A stretch of DNA of 64,000 nt from Streptomyces sp. ISL-87. Lineage in GTDB: Bacteria; Actinomycetota; Actinomycetes; Streptomycetales; Streptomycetaceae. Position 1 is the stretch's first letter. Each line of letters begins with the position of its first letter. The position numbers and the translations under genes are program-made. The notes under the pieces were generated by a model. It was given only the letters and a program-made list of their open reading frames with translations, was not told the DNA's origin and did not search any database. Of this stretch, positions 40,735 through 50,856 are shown piece after piece. The stretch covers positions 1 through 64,000 of the forward strand of contig NZ_JAGGOY010000008.1 of NCBI RefSeq assembly GCF_018614095.1, given 5' to 3'.

Positions 40735-42460
40735 GAGCGTGGGTCAGTAACCGGCAACCCGCCTTCGGTTCGTGATCATTCGTACGGAATAATGGCAGTA
40801 TGCGTGGTGGGGATGGGCTGTTCGAGGTCGAGCCGGTCGAGAAGAAGCAGCCGCAGGGCCGTCCGGCGGCGGTGGACAAGCGGTTCAGGGCGTTCGACCC
40901 GCACCAGGTCCTGCTGCTGCCACCGTCGCTGGACGACTGGCTGCCCGAGGGACACTTGGCCCGGTTCGTCGCCGACCTGGTCGACGACGTGCTGGATCTG
41001 GGGCCGGTTCTGGCCGACTACACAGAGAAGCGCGGCTACCCGCCCTACGACCCACGGCTGATGGTGCGCCTGCTGATCTACGGCTACACCACCGGCATCC
41101 GCTCCTCGCGTGCGATCGAGCGCAAGTGCGCCGACGACGTCGCGTTCCGGTTCCTGGCCGCCGACCAGGCCCCGGACTTCCGCTCGATCTCCCGGTTCCG
41201 CCGCCGTCACCTGGACGCGCTCGCCGACCTGTTCACCCAGTCCCTGCACCTGGCGAAGAAGCTGGGCCTGGTCAAGATGGGCCGCGTCGCCCTGGACGGC
41301 ACGAAGCTGGAAGCCAGCGCCTCCAAGCACAAGGCGATGAGCTACGGCCGGCTGGTCGACAAGGAGGAGCGCGTCGAGGCCGAGATCGCCCAGCTGGAAG
41401 CGATGGCCGCCGCGCTGCTGGCCGACGCCGAAGCGAGCGATACCGCCGAGGACCAGGTCTTCGGCATCGACGGCAGGGACGTTGATCTGCCCGCCGAACT
41501 CGACCGACGCGAGAAACGCCTGGCCAAGATGCAGGCGGCCCGCGCTCAGATCGAGGCCGAAGCCGCCGCCAAGGCCCGCCGCCACGCCGAGGAGAAGGAA
41601 CGCCGCAGGCAGGGACGCGCCGGCACCAGTGACGAGGGCGCGGTCACCGAGGCCGGGCAGAAGGCCGCCGCGAAGGCCCGGCCCAAGCCGAAGGCGCAGG
41701 CCAACTTTACCGACTCCGACTCGCGGATCATGAAGAACGGCGCCGGGGCCTACATCCAGGCCTACAACGCGCAGGCCGTGGTCGACGAGGCACACCAGGT
41801 CATCACCGCCGCCGACGTGACGACCAACGCCTCGGACGCGCTGAACTACACCACGATGCTCGACCAGTCCGCCCAGAACACCGGCATCCATCCGGGGCAG
41901 GCCCTCCTCGACGCCGGGTACTGCTCCGAGACGAACCTCGAAGCTGCGAAAGACCGCCAACTCGACTGCGGGACCGACACATTCATGGCCACCGGCCGAC
42001 TCGCCCACGACGAGCAGGTCCCACCCGCACCGCGCGGACGGATACCAGCGAGCGCCACACTGAAGGAACGCATGGCCCGCAAGCTGCGGACCAAACCCGG
42101 CAAAGCCGCCTACCGCCGCCGCAAAGCCATCGTCGAACCCGTCTTCGGCCAGATCATGACCTGCCAGAACGGCCGCCGGCTCATGCTCCGCGGCGAGGAC
42201 GGCGCCCGCGGAGAGTGGCGACTGCTGGCCGCTTGCCACAACTTCCGCAAGATCTTCCGACACACCGCGACCACCGGACTCGCCGCAGCAACCGGGTGAC
42301 CGGCACGGTCGTGGGCCCCTCACCCATCCCGGGGACCAGGAGACCCCAGCCCGGGGACCAGGAGACCCCAGCCTCGGGCCAGCCGACACCGGCCGGGCAA
42401 CCGTGACCGATTCCGCCGACCCCGACCGCCCGGCCACTCGCCCGTTACTGACCCACGCTC
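40735..42460. mobile_element. IS1182-like insertion sequence
   Basis: The 1726-bp element has terminal inverted repeats GAGCGTGGGTCAGTAAC (left 40735-40751, right complement ending 42460), perfect over 17 bp, then one mismatch. It is flanked by CTAG on both sides (40731-40734 and 42461-42464), a probable 4-bp target duplication. It holds a single full transposase gene. Between the gene and the right end lies a 22-bp direct repeat (GGGGACCAGGAGACCCCAGC, twice, 42330-42376). Confidence 0.9.
40800..42299 (+). CDS. IS1182-family DDE transposase
   Basis: The 499-aa protein has the N-terminal DUF772-type domain (LLPPSLDDWLPEGHLARFVA, YPPYDPRLMVRLLIYGYTTG, SSRAIERKCADDVAFRFLAA) and a DDE core: VALDGTKLEASASKHKAMSY (first Asp), NAQAVVDEAHQVITAADVTT with DAGYCSE, and the final KAIVEPVFGQIM (Glu). 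Between the first and later acids is a long coiled Ala/Glu/Arg insertion (about 190-300), usual for the family. No frameshift or stop is seen, so the element may still be active. Confidence 0.93.
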   Translation: MRGGDGLFEVEPVEKKQPQGRPAAVDKRFRAFDPHQVLLLPPSLDDWLPEGHLARFVADLVDDVLDLGPVLADYTEKRGYPPYDPRLMVRLLIYGYTTGIRSSRAIERKCADDVAFRFLAADQAPDFRSISRFRRRHLDALADLFTQSLHLAKKLGLVKMGRVALDGTKLEASASKHKAMSYGRLVDKEERVEAEIAQLEAMAAALLADAEASDTAEDQVFGIDGRDVDLPAELDRREKRLAKMQAARAQIEAEAAAKARRHAEEKERRRQGRAGTSDEGAVTEAGQKAAAKARPKPKAQANFTDSDSRIMKNGAGAYIQAYNAQAVVDEAHQVITAADVTTNASDALNYTTMLDQSAQNTGIHPGQALLDAGYCSETNLEAAKDRQLDCGTDTFMATGRLAHDEQVPPAPRGRIPASATLKERMARKLRTKPGKAAYRRRKAIVEPVFGQIMTCQNGRRLMLRGEDGARGEWRLLAACHNFRKIFRHTATTGLAAATG

Positions 42461-42495
42461 CTAGGTCGGCTCGGGACTGGCCTAGCTCCTCCGGT

Positions 42496-43017
42496 TCAAA
42501 CGTCAATGCCCTTCACGTACTCCTCGAAGGGAACTGACTCGGAAAGCGCGATGCGCTGATATTCGAGGAAGGGAGCCACGTCGCCCTCGTACAGTTCCCG
42601 ACTGATCTGTGTCCCGTCTGCCCCGTAGTTCATTAGGACGACCTCCCTTCTGTCGAACATCCAGAAGTCTTGGACGTCAGGCAATGGGTTCTCGCGGTCG
42701 GTGACATCCAGGATGCGGATGTCTTCGCCCGCCCACGCGTGGGGGCGGTAATACATGAACTCGTACTGAAGGTAGGTGGAGAGCGGCCGGCTCAGGACGT
42801 GCACGCGCCCCTTTGTTTTTCCTTCGCGGCGTACTCGTTTCAGGTCGTCGGTGTATTCGTTCGAGTAAGCGTGGGGATCGATTCGCTGACCTTCGATGAA
42901 GGCGCGAATGTCGTCCTCTTCCTGAGGGACCGTGTAGACGGGCAGCGTCTCCAGTCGCCATGCCTCACTCTGGAAGTCCCGAAACTTGGCCTGCCAGGCG
43001 TCACCATCCAAGAGCAC
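42496..43017 (-). CDS. DUF6879 family protein
   Basis: From GTG 43017 the 173-aa protein reads VLLDGDAWQAKFRDFQSEAW, then DLKRVRREGKTKGRVHVLSR, LQYEFMYYRPHAWAGEDIRI and MFDRREVVLMNYGADGTQIS, the conserved blocks of DUF6879. This actinobacterial family is usually found near Scr1-type XRE regulators, but none is present here. GGGAGG lies 6 bp upstream of the GTG. It overlaps the small upstream gene by 17 bp. Base composition is a little lower in GC than the neighbours (AT-rich codons such as TTT, AAT). The function is unknown. Confidence 0.85.
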   Translation of the reverse strand: MLLDGDAWQAKFRDFQSEAWRLETLPVYTVPQEEDDIRAFIEGQRIDPHAYSNEYTDDLKRVRREGKTKGRVHVLSRPLSTYLQYEFMYYRPHAWAGEDIRILDVTDRENPLPDVQDFWMFDRREVVLMNYGADGTQISRELYEGDVAPFLEYQRIALSESVPFEEYVKGIDV

Positions 43018-43207
43018 GGACAGCCTCCCGCAACACGCTTTCCGGGATCTCCACAAGCCCTTCCCCCTGCGGAGGCTGGAAGGCTTCGGACAGGTCTCCC
43101 TGAACGACGATGGAACCGCTGGCCGTCCGGTACACATTGGGGCAGTCGTTTTGACTGCACTCGCCATTGCCGTTGCCGGTAAGTCGGGTCAGTTCCTCGC
43201 GAGCCAT
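43001..43207 (-). CDS. Small protein partner of DUF6879
   Basis: The 68-aa protein MAREELTRLTGNGNGECSQN continues DCPNVYRTASGSIVVQGDLS and ends with a helix (PESVLREAVRALG). The GNGECSQNDCPNVYRT block is typical of short genes directly upstream of DUF6879 genes in streptomycetes. The two genes overlap by 17 bp and are surely co-transcribed. The two Cys could bind metal or pair. Its function is unknown. Confidence 0.82.
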   Translation of the reverse strand: MAREELTRLTGNGNGECSQNDCPNVYRTASGSIVVQGDLSEAFQPPQGEGLVEIPESVLREAVRALGW

Positions 43208-43383
43208 GTCGAACCCCCTTCACCTGGGCCCCAGTTGGGCCGTCTGGCCACAACGCTAGGGACCACATCAGGGCCCGTCTATGCCGAATCGGAAATATTC
43301 GCGTAGTCGGGTAGTCGATCTACGTTGGCGCCGGGTCGCCCCGTGGGCGGGCCCTGCGGGCCCGGGAGGGGCAGGTAGCGGCA

Positions 43384-43413
43384 AGAGCCCCCGGCGGGGG
43401 CGCCAGGGGCTCT
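43384..43413 (-). terminator. Hairpin terminator after the acyl-CoA synthetase
   Basis: AGAGCCCC (43384-43391) pairs with GGGGCTCT (43406-43413). It lies 43 bp past the stop of the minus-strand synthetase gene. The stretch 43208-43455 otherwise holds no gene. Confidence 0.6.
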
Positions 43414-43455
43414 CTGGGGCGCCAGCAGGCGCCAAGGTGCGGGCGTACGGCCTGG

Positions 43456-45105
<1,650 letters not shown>

Positions 45106-45240
45106 AGCGTCCTCCCGGTGAGCGCTGCGGCGCTGCGGCGGCTACGGATGCTGCCGATTCTGCGCACGTACCGGTCGGCATGTCACTACCCGGGGGTACA
45201 AACACGGCGAGTAATCGCTGTGCGGGTCGGTCCGCGGGAT

Positions 45241-45367
45241 GTTTCACGTGAAACACCCGACGGAGCCCCGGGCCATGTTTCACGTGAAACACCCCGACGG
45301 GAGCCCGGCCATGTTTCACGTGAAACATCGGCCAGTCAGCGGATCGGCGTGAGCTTTCACGTGAAAC
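45241..45367. other. Cluster of four parS-like sites
   Basis: GTTTCACGTGAAAC occurs perfectly at 45241-45254, 45277-45290 and 45313-45326, and with one change (CTTTCACGTGAAAC) at 45354-45367. These match the ParB-binding parS consensus of Streptomyces, where most copies lie within a few hundred kb of oriC. Spacing is 36, 36 and 41 bp. The cluster fills the gap between the synthetase and the SigE-family gene. Confidence 0.92.
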
Positions 45368-45395
45368 ATCGGCCGGTCAGCGGATCGGCGTGAGC
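45314..45395. repeat. 41-bp tandem duplication including a parS box and a gene end
   Basis: Bases 45314-45354 and 45355-45395 are identical except for one position (GGCCAGTC versus GGCCGGTC). Each copy holds most of a parS box and the last codons and stop of the SigE-family sigma gene. Confidence 0.93.
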
Positions 45396-45910
45396 TCCGG
45401 GTCCTCGCGGAGCTTGACCAGCGCACGGGAGACGGCGCTCTTCACCGTGCCGACCGAGACCCCGAGCAGTTCGGCGGTCTGCACCTCGGTCAGGTCCTCG
45501 TAGTAGCGGAGCACGACCATCGCCCGCTGCCGGTCCGGCAGCCGGGTCACCGCACGCCACATCGCATCGCGCAGCGCCTGGGCCTCCGCGGGGTCGGTGC
45601 CCGGCACCTCTTCCGTCTCCGGGAGCTCGTCGCAGACGAACTCGTCCACCTTGCGCTTGCGCCACTGGGAGGTTCGGGTGTTGACCAGGGTCCGCCGGAC
45701 ATAGCCGTCCAGGGCGCGGTGGTCCTCGATACGGTCCCAGGCGACGTACGTCTTGGCGAGCGCTGTCTGGAGCAGGTCCTCGGCATCGCAGGGGTTGGCG
45801 GTGAGTGAGCGGGCGGTGCGCATCAGGACCGTGCCGCGGGTCCGTACGTACGCCGAGAACGACGGGTACGGCGTCGGATTCGAGGCGAGCGTGCACACAG
45901 GCGTGGTCAT
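45377..45910 (-). CDS. SigE-family ECF RNA polymerase sigma factor
   Basis: The 177-aa protein has region 2 (YVRTRGTVLMRTARSLTANP, CDAEDLLQTALAKTYVAWDR, residues 21-60) and region 4 (AVTRLPDRQRAMVVLRYYED and LTEVQTAELLGVSVGTVKSA), matching the SigE-family ECF group of actinobacteria. The short length is normal for these. No anti-sigma gene is adjacent. ATG 45910 is the apparent start. The 3' end is tandemly duplicated together with a parS box. Confidence 0.9.
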   Translation of the reverse strand: MTTPVCTLASNPTPYPSFSAYVRTRGTVLMRTARSLTANPCDAEDLLQTALAKTYVAWDRIEDHRALDGYVRRTLVNTRTSQWRKRKVDEFVCDELPETEEVPGTDPAEAQALRDAMWRAVTRLPDRQRAMVVLRYYEDLTEVQTAELLGVSVGTVKSAVSRALVKLREDPELTPIR

Positions 45911-46057
45911 GGCTCAACGCTAGGAGCGGACACCGCTTCCGGGATCGCCCGCAGGTGCCGAAGCGGGGTCCGTCTCAGGTTGTAGGACGGGGGCGTGCCC
46001 CACCTCCTGAAGGTGGAGGAGGCGGGGGCTTCGGCGCCGGCGGTTCGCGGGCGGTGC

Positions 46058-47224
46058 TCAGCCGTCCGTACCGAGGATCAGCCCGGAGGTCGGGACCCCT
46101 GTACCGGCCGTGACCAGGACGTGCGCCGCGCCCGCGACCTGGTTGACGGAGCTGCCCCGCAGCTGGCGGACGGCCTCGGCGATGCCGTTCATGCCGTGCA
46201 GGTACGCCTCCCCGAGCTGGCCGCCGTGGGTGTTCAGCGGCAGCGCGTCGGCGGCCACGAAATCGGTGGCCTCCCCCGGCTTGCAGAAGCCGAACTCCTC
46301 CAGCTGCATCAGCACGAAGGGGGTGAAGTGGTCGTAGAGGATGCCGACGTCGATGTCAGCGGGCCGCAGTCCGCTGGTCCGCCACAGCTGGCGGGCGACC
46401 ACGTCCATCTCCGGGAGCCCGGTGAGGTCGTCGCGGTAGAAGGAGGTCATGCCCTCCTGGCGGCGGCCCGCGCCCTGCGCCGCGGCCGTGATCACGGCGG
46501 GCGTGTGCCGCAGGTCCCGGGCCCGCTCGGTGCTGGTGACGATGATCGCCTGCCCGCCGTCCGTCTCCTGGCAGCAGTCCAGCAGCCGCAGCGGCTCGAC
46601 GATCCAGCGCGAGGCGGCGTGGTCGGCGAGGGTGATGGGCTTGCCGTGGAAGTACGCGGCGGGGTTGTTGGCGGCATGCCGACGGCCGGTGACCGCGACA
46701 TGGCCGAAGGCCTCGGGGATCAGGTTGAAGGTGTGCAGGTAGCGCTGGGCGGCCATGGCCACCCAGGAGGCCGGGGTGAGCAGCCCCCAGGGCAGCGACC
46801 AGCCGAGCGCCGCACCCTCCGCCGAGGGCTCGCGCTGCTGCACGCCGGAGCCGAAGCGGCGCCCGGAGCGCTCATTGAAGGCGCGGTAGCAGACCACGAC
46901 CTCTGCCACTCCGGTGGCGACGGCCAGGGCGGCCTGCTGGATGGTGGCGCAGGCCGCACCGCCCCCGTAGTGGATGCGGGAGAAGAAGGACAGCTCGCCG
47001 ATGCCGGCCGCCTGGGCCACGGTGATCTCGGGACTGGTGTCCATCGTGAAGGTGACCATGCCGTCGACGTCGGCCGGGGTGAGCCCGGCGTCGTCGAGGG
47101 CGGCGTGCACGGCCTCGACGGCGAGCTTGAGCTCGCTGCGGCCGGAGTCCTTCGAAAACTCGGTCGCCCCGATGCCGGCGATGGCGGCGCGGCCGCCGAG
47201 TTCGTCGCGGTTGCGGACGCTCAT
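46058..47224 (-). CDS. ltp2: Thiolase-fold steroid side-chain aldolase (Ltp2-like)
   Basis: The 388-aa protein has the lipid-transfer/SCP-x thiolase layout: RAAIAGIGATEFSKDSGRSE, VDGMVTFTMDTSPEITVAQA, HYGGGAACATIQQAALAVAT and the C-terminal THGGQLGEAYLHGMNGIAEA. In the mycobacterial igr operon Ltp2 partners the DUF35 domain of ChsH2 and performs the retro-aldol cleavage that frees propionyl-CoA from the 17-hydroxy steroid intermediate. It is the last gene of the operon and its start overlaps the ChsH1-like stop by four bases. Substrate is inferred from synteny. Confidence 0.85.
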   Translation of the reverse strand: MSVRNRDELGGRAAIAGIGATEFSKDSGRSELKLAVEAVHAALDDAGLTPADVDGMVTFTMDTSPEITVAQAAGIGELSFFSRIHYGGGAACATIQQAALAVATGVAEVVVCYRAFNERSGRRFGSGVQQREPSAEGAALGWSLPWGLLTPASWVAMAAQRYLHTFNLIPEAFGHVAVTGRRHAANNPAAYFHGKPITLADHAASRWIVEPLRLLDCCQETDGGQAIIVTSTERARDLRHTPAVITAAAQGAGRRQEGMTSFYRDDLTGLPEMDVVARQLWRTSGLRPADIDVGILYDHFTPFVLMQLEEFGFCKPGEATDFVAADALPLNTHGGQLGEAYLHGMNGIAEAVRQLRGSSVNQVAGAAHVLVTAGTGVPTSGLILGTDG

Positions 47225-47631
47225 GCCGCACCTCCCGCGGTGCCCCCGCCGACGGTGACGGTCACGGTGACGGTTCCGGTGACGTGGTGGCCGAGGCCGT
47301 TGGCGCCGACGACGCTGATCTCGGCGGTGTCCCCGTCGAGGGCGGTGACGGTGCCGGTCAGGGTCATGGTGTCGCCGGGGTAGTTGGGGGCGCCGAGGCG
47401 GATGGCCACCCTGCGCAGGATGGCGGACGGCCCGAGGCGATCGGTGATGTACCGGCCGACCAGGCCGTTGGTGGTCAGGATGTTCATGAAGATGTCCGGG
47501 GAGCCCTTCTCCCGCGCGAGCGATGCGTCGTGGTGCACGTCCTGGTAGTCGCGGGAGGCGATCGCGCCCGCGACGATCAAAGTGCGGGTGACCGGGATCT
47601 CCAGCGGTGGCAGTGCGTCGCCGACGTTCAT
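47221..47631 (-). CDS. chsH1: MaoC-type hydratase subunit (ChsH1-like)
   Basis: The 136-aa protein is one hot-dog fold with VTRTLIVAGAIASRDYQDVH and the hydratase motif DYQDVHHDASLA (Asp and His, about residues 29-40), then MNILTTNGLVGRYITDRLGP. In the igr system ChsH1 pairs with the MaoC part of ChsH2 to hydrate the unsaturated three-carbon side-chain CoA ester, and the catalytic residues lie in this subunit. It overlaps both neighbours by four bases. The C terminus is Val/Thr/Gly repeats (TVTVTVTVGGGTAGGAA). Confidence 0.85.
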   Translation of the reverse strand: MNVGDALPPLEIPVTRTLIVAGAIASRDYQDVHHDASLAREKGSPDIFMNILTTNGLVGRYITDRLGPSAILRRVAIRLGAPNYPGDTMTLTGTVTALDGDTAEISVVGANGLGHHVTGTVTVTVTVGGGTAGGAA

Positions 47632-48734
47632 GCGTCGTCCCCCTCGGATGCGTTGGTCGCGTTGGTCGCCGCGGTTTCGTCTGGCGGCGCGCTTTCGCCG
47701 GTCACCGCGGTTTCGCCGGCCAGGAGCGCGCCCAGCTCGGCCAGCAGCTCGCTGCCGCAGCCCAGGTACGCGTCCAGCTGGCGCCCCCACAGGAAGTGCC
47801 GGTGGACGGGGTGGTCCAGGTCGGCGCCCATGCCGCCGTGCAGGTGCTGGCCCGCGTGTACGACCCGTTTGCCCGCCTCCGAGGCCCACCAGGCCGCGGT
47901 CAGCGCGTGCTCGCGCGCCGGAAGCCCCTCGTCGATGCGCCAGGCCGCCTCGTACGCGGTGACCCGGATCGCCTCCGTGTCCATGTACGCGTCCGCCGCG
48001 CGCAGCATGACCCCCTGGTTCGTGGACAGCGGCCGCCCGAACTGCTCGCGGGTGGAGGTGTACTCCACGGCGCGGGCCAGCGCGCCCGCGCAGACGCCCG
48101 CCTGGAGCCCGGCGAAGGCGGTCCGGGCGGCCGCGAGCACCTGGCCGTACGCATCCGCGCCGCCGAGCCGCTCCCCTTGCGCGCCGGTCAGAGTCAGCCG
48201 CCCCGCCGACCACGGGGCGGTGGTCTCCACCGCCCGCGTCCGTACACCGGGCGCGTCCGTGCGTACCAGCCACAGCGTCTGCTCCGCGTCCGGGACCAGC
48301 ACGTGCGTGGCCTCGCGCAGCCAGGGCACGGCGGGCGCGGTACCCGTGATCCGGCCGTCCGGCGAGGCGGTGATCCGGCCGCGGGCCGGGAAGGCACCGG
48401 TGGCCACCGCCTCGCCCGTGCCGAGGGCCGGCAGCAGGCGGGCCCGCTGCTCGGCGCTGCCGTGTCCTGCGACGGCGTGGATCCCGTAGACGCAGGTGGC
48501 GGCGTAGGGGACCTGTGCGGTGGTGCGGCCCTGTTCCTCCAGCAGCAGCACCAGGCCGAGCAGGCCGATGTCCTCGACGGCGGCGGTCAGTCCCGCGGCG
48601 GTGAGGGCCTTCCACAGTTCGGCATCACTGCCGGTACCCGCGGCGGCGAGGCGGTCGTGGGTGGCGAGGTCGCCGAATATCCGGGCGGCAAGGCCGGCCG
48701 CGGCGGCGTGCTCCTCGGTGGGGTGGAAGTCCAT
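47628..48734 (-). CDS. chsE1: Acyl-CoA dehydrogenase-like subunit (ChsE1/FadE28-like)
   Basis: The 368-aa protein is a diverged acyl-CoA dehydrogenase: MDFHPTEEHAAAAGLAARIF, VEDIGLLGLVLLLEEQGRTT, EYTSTREQFGRPLSTNQGVM and HLHGGMGADLDHPVHRHFLW. Its N half is low in the usual FAD-binding signature, as in FadE28, which works only as a heteromer with FadE29. It therefore probably pairs with the product of the gene at 49659. The last 30 residues (ETAVTGESAPPDETAATNAT) are a disordered tail. One base separates it from the ChsH2-like gene. Confidence 0.85.
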   Translation of the reverse strand: MDFHPTEEHAAAAGLAARIFGDLATHDRLAAAGTGSDAELWKALTAAGLTAAVEDIGLLGLVLLLEEQGRTTAQVPYAATCVYGIHAVAGHGSAEQRARLLPALGTGEAVATGAFPARGRITASPDGRITGTAPAVPWLREATHVLVPDAEQTLWLVRTDAPGVRTRAVETTAPWSAGRLTLTGAQGERLGGADAYGQVLAAARTAFAGLQAGVCAGALARAVEYTSTREQFGRPLSTNQGVMLRAADAYMDTEAIRVTAYEAAWRIDEGLPAREHALTAAWWASEAGKRVVHAGQHLHGGMGADLDHPVHRHFLWGRQLDAYLGCGSELLAELGALLAGETAVTGESAPPDETAATNATNASEGDDA

Positions 48735-48735
48735 G

Positions 48736-49662
48736 TCAGCCGGCCTCCCCTCGGAAGACGGGGAGTTCGAGGTCGTCGTCTACGCGCAGGAACTCCAGCT
48801 GGACGGGCAGGCCGATGCGCACCTTGTCGTACGGGACACCGGTGATGTTGCTGATCATCCGGACCCCTTCGGCGAGTTCGACGAGCGCGACCGCGTAAGG
48901 GGGGGCGAAGGCGGGGAACGGCGGGTGGTGCATGACGACGTAACTGAACACGGTCCCGGCGCCGGAGGCCTCCACCGTGTCCCAGTCGAGGCTCGCGCAG
49001 GCGTTGCATCCGGGCAGCCAGGGGAAGCGGAGGGTCGCGCAGGCGGTGCAGCGCTGGATCAGCAGCTTGTGGTCCCGGACGCCGTCCCAGAAGCCCTGGT
49101 TGTCGCGGTTGACCACCGGGCGGGGGCGCTGGGGCCGCGCCTGCCGCGTGGCCGCGGACTTCCGTGCGGGCGCGTACTTCAGGATCCGGAAGCGGTGGGT
49201 GCCCGCGAGTTCGCCGTCGGCGCGGACGTCCATGCGGGTGGTGACGAAGTGGCCGGTACCGAGCTTCGTCGTCTTGTGCGGCGACACGGACTCGATGACG
49301 GCGTCGAATGTGACCGCGTCACCGGGGCGCAGCGGCCGGAAGTACTCCTGTTCGCAGTCGGTGGCGACCACGGAGGTACAGCCCGCGCCGTCGAGGAGCT
49401 TGAAGAGCTCGTCGTAGGCGGAGGAGCGGTCGGTGTGGCCGGAGAGCCCACCCATGGTCCACGCCTGGAGCATGGTGGGCGGAGCGATGGCGTCCGGGCC
49501 GGTGTAGGCGGGGTTGGCATCGCCCATCGCCTCGCACCAGTGGCGGATCATCGGCTCGTTGACCGCGTCCTTGGCCCGGCCCGCGGTGGCGGCGGGCCGC
49601 CCCTCGAAGGCCTTGAGCAGCTCGTGGAACCGGGCTGCCTCCTCGGCTCCGTCTGCCGTCAT
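48736..49662 (-). CDS. chsH2: MaoC-like plus DUF35 OB-fold protein (ChsH2-like)
   Basis: The 308-aa protein combines an N-terminal hot-dog domain (AVNEPMIRHWCEAMGDANPA, then YFRPLRPGDAVTFDAVIESV, residues 1-160) with a C-terminal DUF35 part: a zinc ribbon with CTACATLRFPWLPGCNAC (about 205-222) and an OB fold (SGAGTVFSYVVMHHPPFPAF). In the igr system ChsH2 forms the hydratase with ChsH1 and uses DUF35 to recruit Ltp2, coupling hydration to aldol cleavage. Its start overlaps the ChsE2-like stop by four bases. Confidence 0.88.
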   Translation of the reverse strand: MTADGAEEAARFHELLKAFEGRPAATAGRAKDAVNEPMIRHWCEAMGDANPAYTGPDAIAPPTMLQAWTMGGLSGHTDRSSAYDELFKLLDGAGCTSVVATDCEQEYFRPLRPGDAVTFDAVIESVSPHKTTKLGTGHFVTTRMDVRADGELAGTHRFRILKYAPARKSAATRQARPQRPRPVVNRDNQGFWDGVRDHKLLIQRCTACATLRFPWLPGCNACASLDWDTVEASGAGTVFSYVVMHHPPFPAFAPPYAVALVELAEGVRMISNITGVPYDKVRIGLPVQLEFLRVDDDLELPVFRGEAG

Positions 49663-50819
49663 CGCTTCCTCCCCTTCATGCCGAGCCGCATCATGGCGAC
49701 GATCTCCCGCTGGACCTCGCTGACCCCGCCGCCGAAGGTGTTGATCTGGGCGGCCCGGTTCATCCGCTCCAGTTCGCCCCCCGCAAAGGCCGCAGGCCCC
49801 CGTATCAGGGCCTCCTCGCCGACCACCTCCTGGCACATCCGGTACACCTCGACGGTGGACTCGGTGCCGAGGAACTTCACGCCGCTGGCGTCGCCGGGGG
49901 CCAGGGTGTCGGCGCCCACGTCCTGGACGAGGCGCCAGTTGAGAAGGCGTACGGCGGCCAGTCGTGCATGCGCCTCGGCGAGCCGGGACCGCACCCAGGG
50001 GAGGTCGGCCGGGCGGTCGCCGGTGACCGGGTCAGTGGTGCGGGCGTGGCTGAGCGCGCGCTCGTAGAAGTCCTCGGCCTGCATGCCGATGGCGGCGAGG
50101 GCCACGCGCTCGTGGTTGAGCTGGTTGGTGATCAGTCCCCAGCCGCCGTGCTCGGGGCCGACGAGGTTGCCGGCGGGCACGCGGATGGAGTCGTAGTACG
50201 TGGCGGTGGTGGTGAGCCCGCCGACCGTGTCGATCGGGGTCCAGGCGAAGCCGGGGGCGTCGGTGGGCACCAGGATGATGGAGATCCCCTTGTGCTTGGG
50301 GGCCTCCGGGTCGGTGCGGCAGGCGAGCCAGATCCAGTCGGCGTTCTGGGCGTTGGAGGTGAAGATCTTCTGCCCGTCGATCACCCAGTCCCCGTCGGCC
50401 CCGCCCTCGCGGACGGCCCGGGTGCGCAACGAGGCGAGGTCCGTGCCGGCCTCGGGCTCCGAGTAGCCGATGGCGAAGACGATCTCCCCTTTGAGGATCC
50501 GGGGCAGGAAGTAGTCCTTCTGCTCTGGCGTCCCGTACTTCATCAGGGTCGGGCCGACCGTGTTGAGGGTGACCATGGAGACGGGGGCGCCGGCCCGGTA
50601 CGCCTCGTCGAAGAACACGAACTGCTCGTCGGAGCCGCGTCCTTGGCCGCCGTACTCGACGGGCCAGCCGAGGCCGAGCAGCCCGTCGGCGCCGATGCGG
50701 CGCAGCAGTGAGCGCTGGTCGGCGGGGTCCTCGGGCACGCCGTCCGGCAGCAGATCCTGGAAGTACTCCCGCAGTTCGGCGTGGAGCCGCAACTGGCCTT
50801 CGGTCGGGGCGAGGTGCAC
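49659..50819 (-). CDS. chsE2: Acyl-CoA dehydrogenase (ChsE2/FadE29-like)
   Basis: The 386-aa protein has full acyl-CoA dehydrogenase motifs: LGLGWPVEYGGQGRGSDEQF, FAIGYSEPEAGTDLASLRTR (FAD/substrate site), IFTSNAQNADWIWLACRTDP and INTFGGGVSEVQREIVAMM. Length and wording fit FadE29 of Mycobacterium (387 aa). With the ChsE1-like subunit it would form the alpha2beta2 dehydrogenase for the three-carbon steroid side chain. It is the first gene of the five-gene operon. GTG 50819 has GGGAGG 8 bp upstream, and a CTGAC-N5-GTCAG dyad lies at 50857. Confidence 0.88.
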   Translation of the reverse strand: MHLAPTEGQLRLHAELREYFQDLLPDGVPEDPADQRSLLRRIGADGLLGLGWPVEYGGQGRGSDEQFVFFDEAYRAGAPVSMVTLNTVGPTLMKYGTPEQKDYFLPRILKGEIVFAIGYSEPEAGTDLASLRTRAVREGGADGDWVIDGQKIFTSNAQNADWIWLACRTDPEAPKHKGISIILVPTDAPGFAWTPIDTVGGLTTTATYYDSIRVPAGNLVGPEHGGWGLITNQLNHERVALAAIGMQAEDFYERALSHARTTDPVTGDRPADLPWVRSRLAEAHARLAAVRLLNWRLVQDVGADTLAPGDASGVKFLGTESTVEVYRMCQEVVGEEALIRGPAAFAGGELERMNRAAQINTFGGGVSEVQREIVAMMRLGMKGRKR

Positions 50820-50856
50820 GGCGCTGGCCTCCCGGCATCACATCAAACGAGTGAAC

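Noticed and set aside
45238..45370. Short MFHVKH peptides as leader genes
   Set aside because: The repeated Met-Phe-His-Val-Lys-His translation is just the parS palindrome read as codons.
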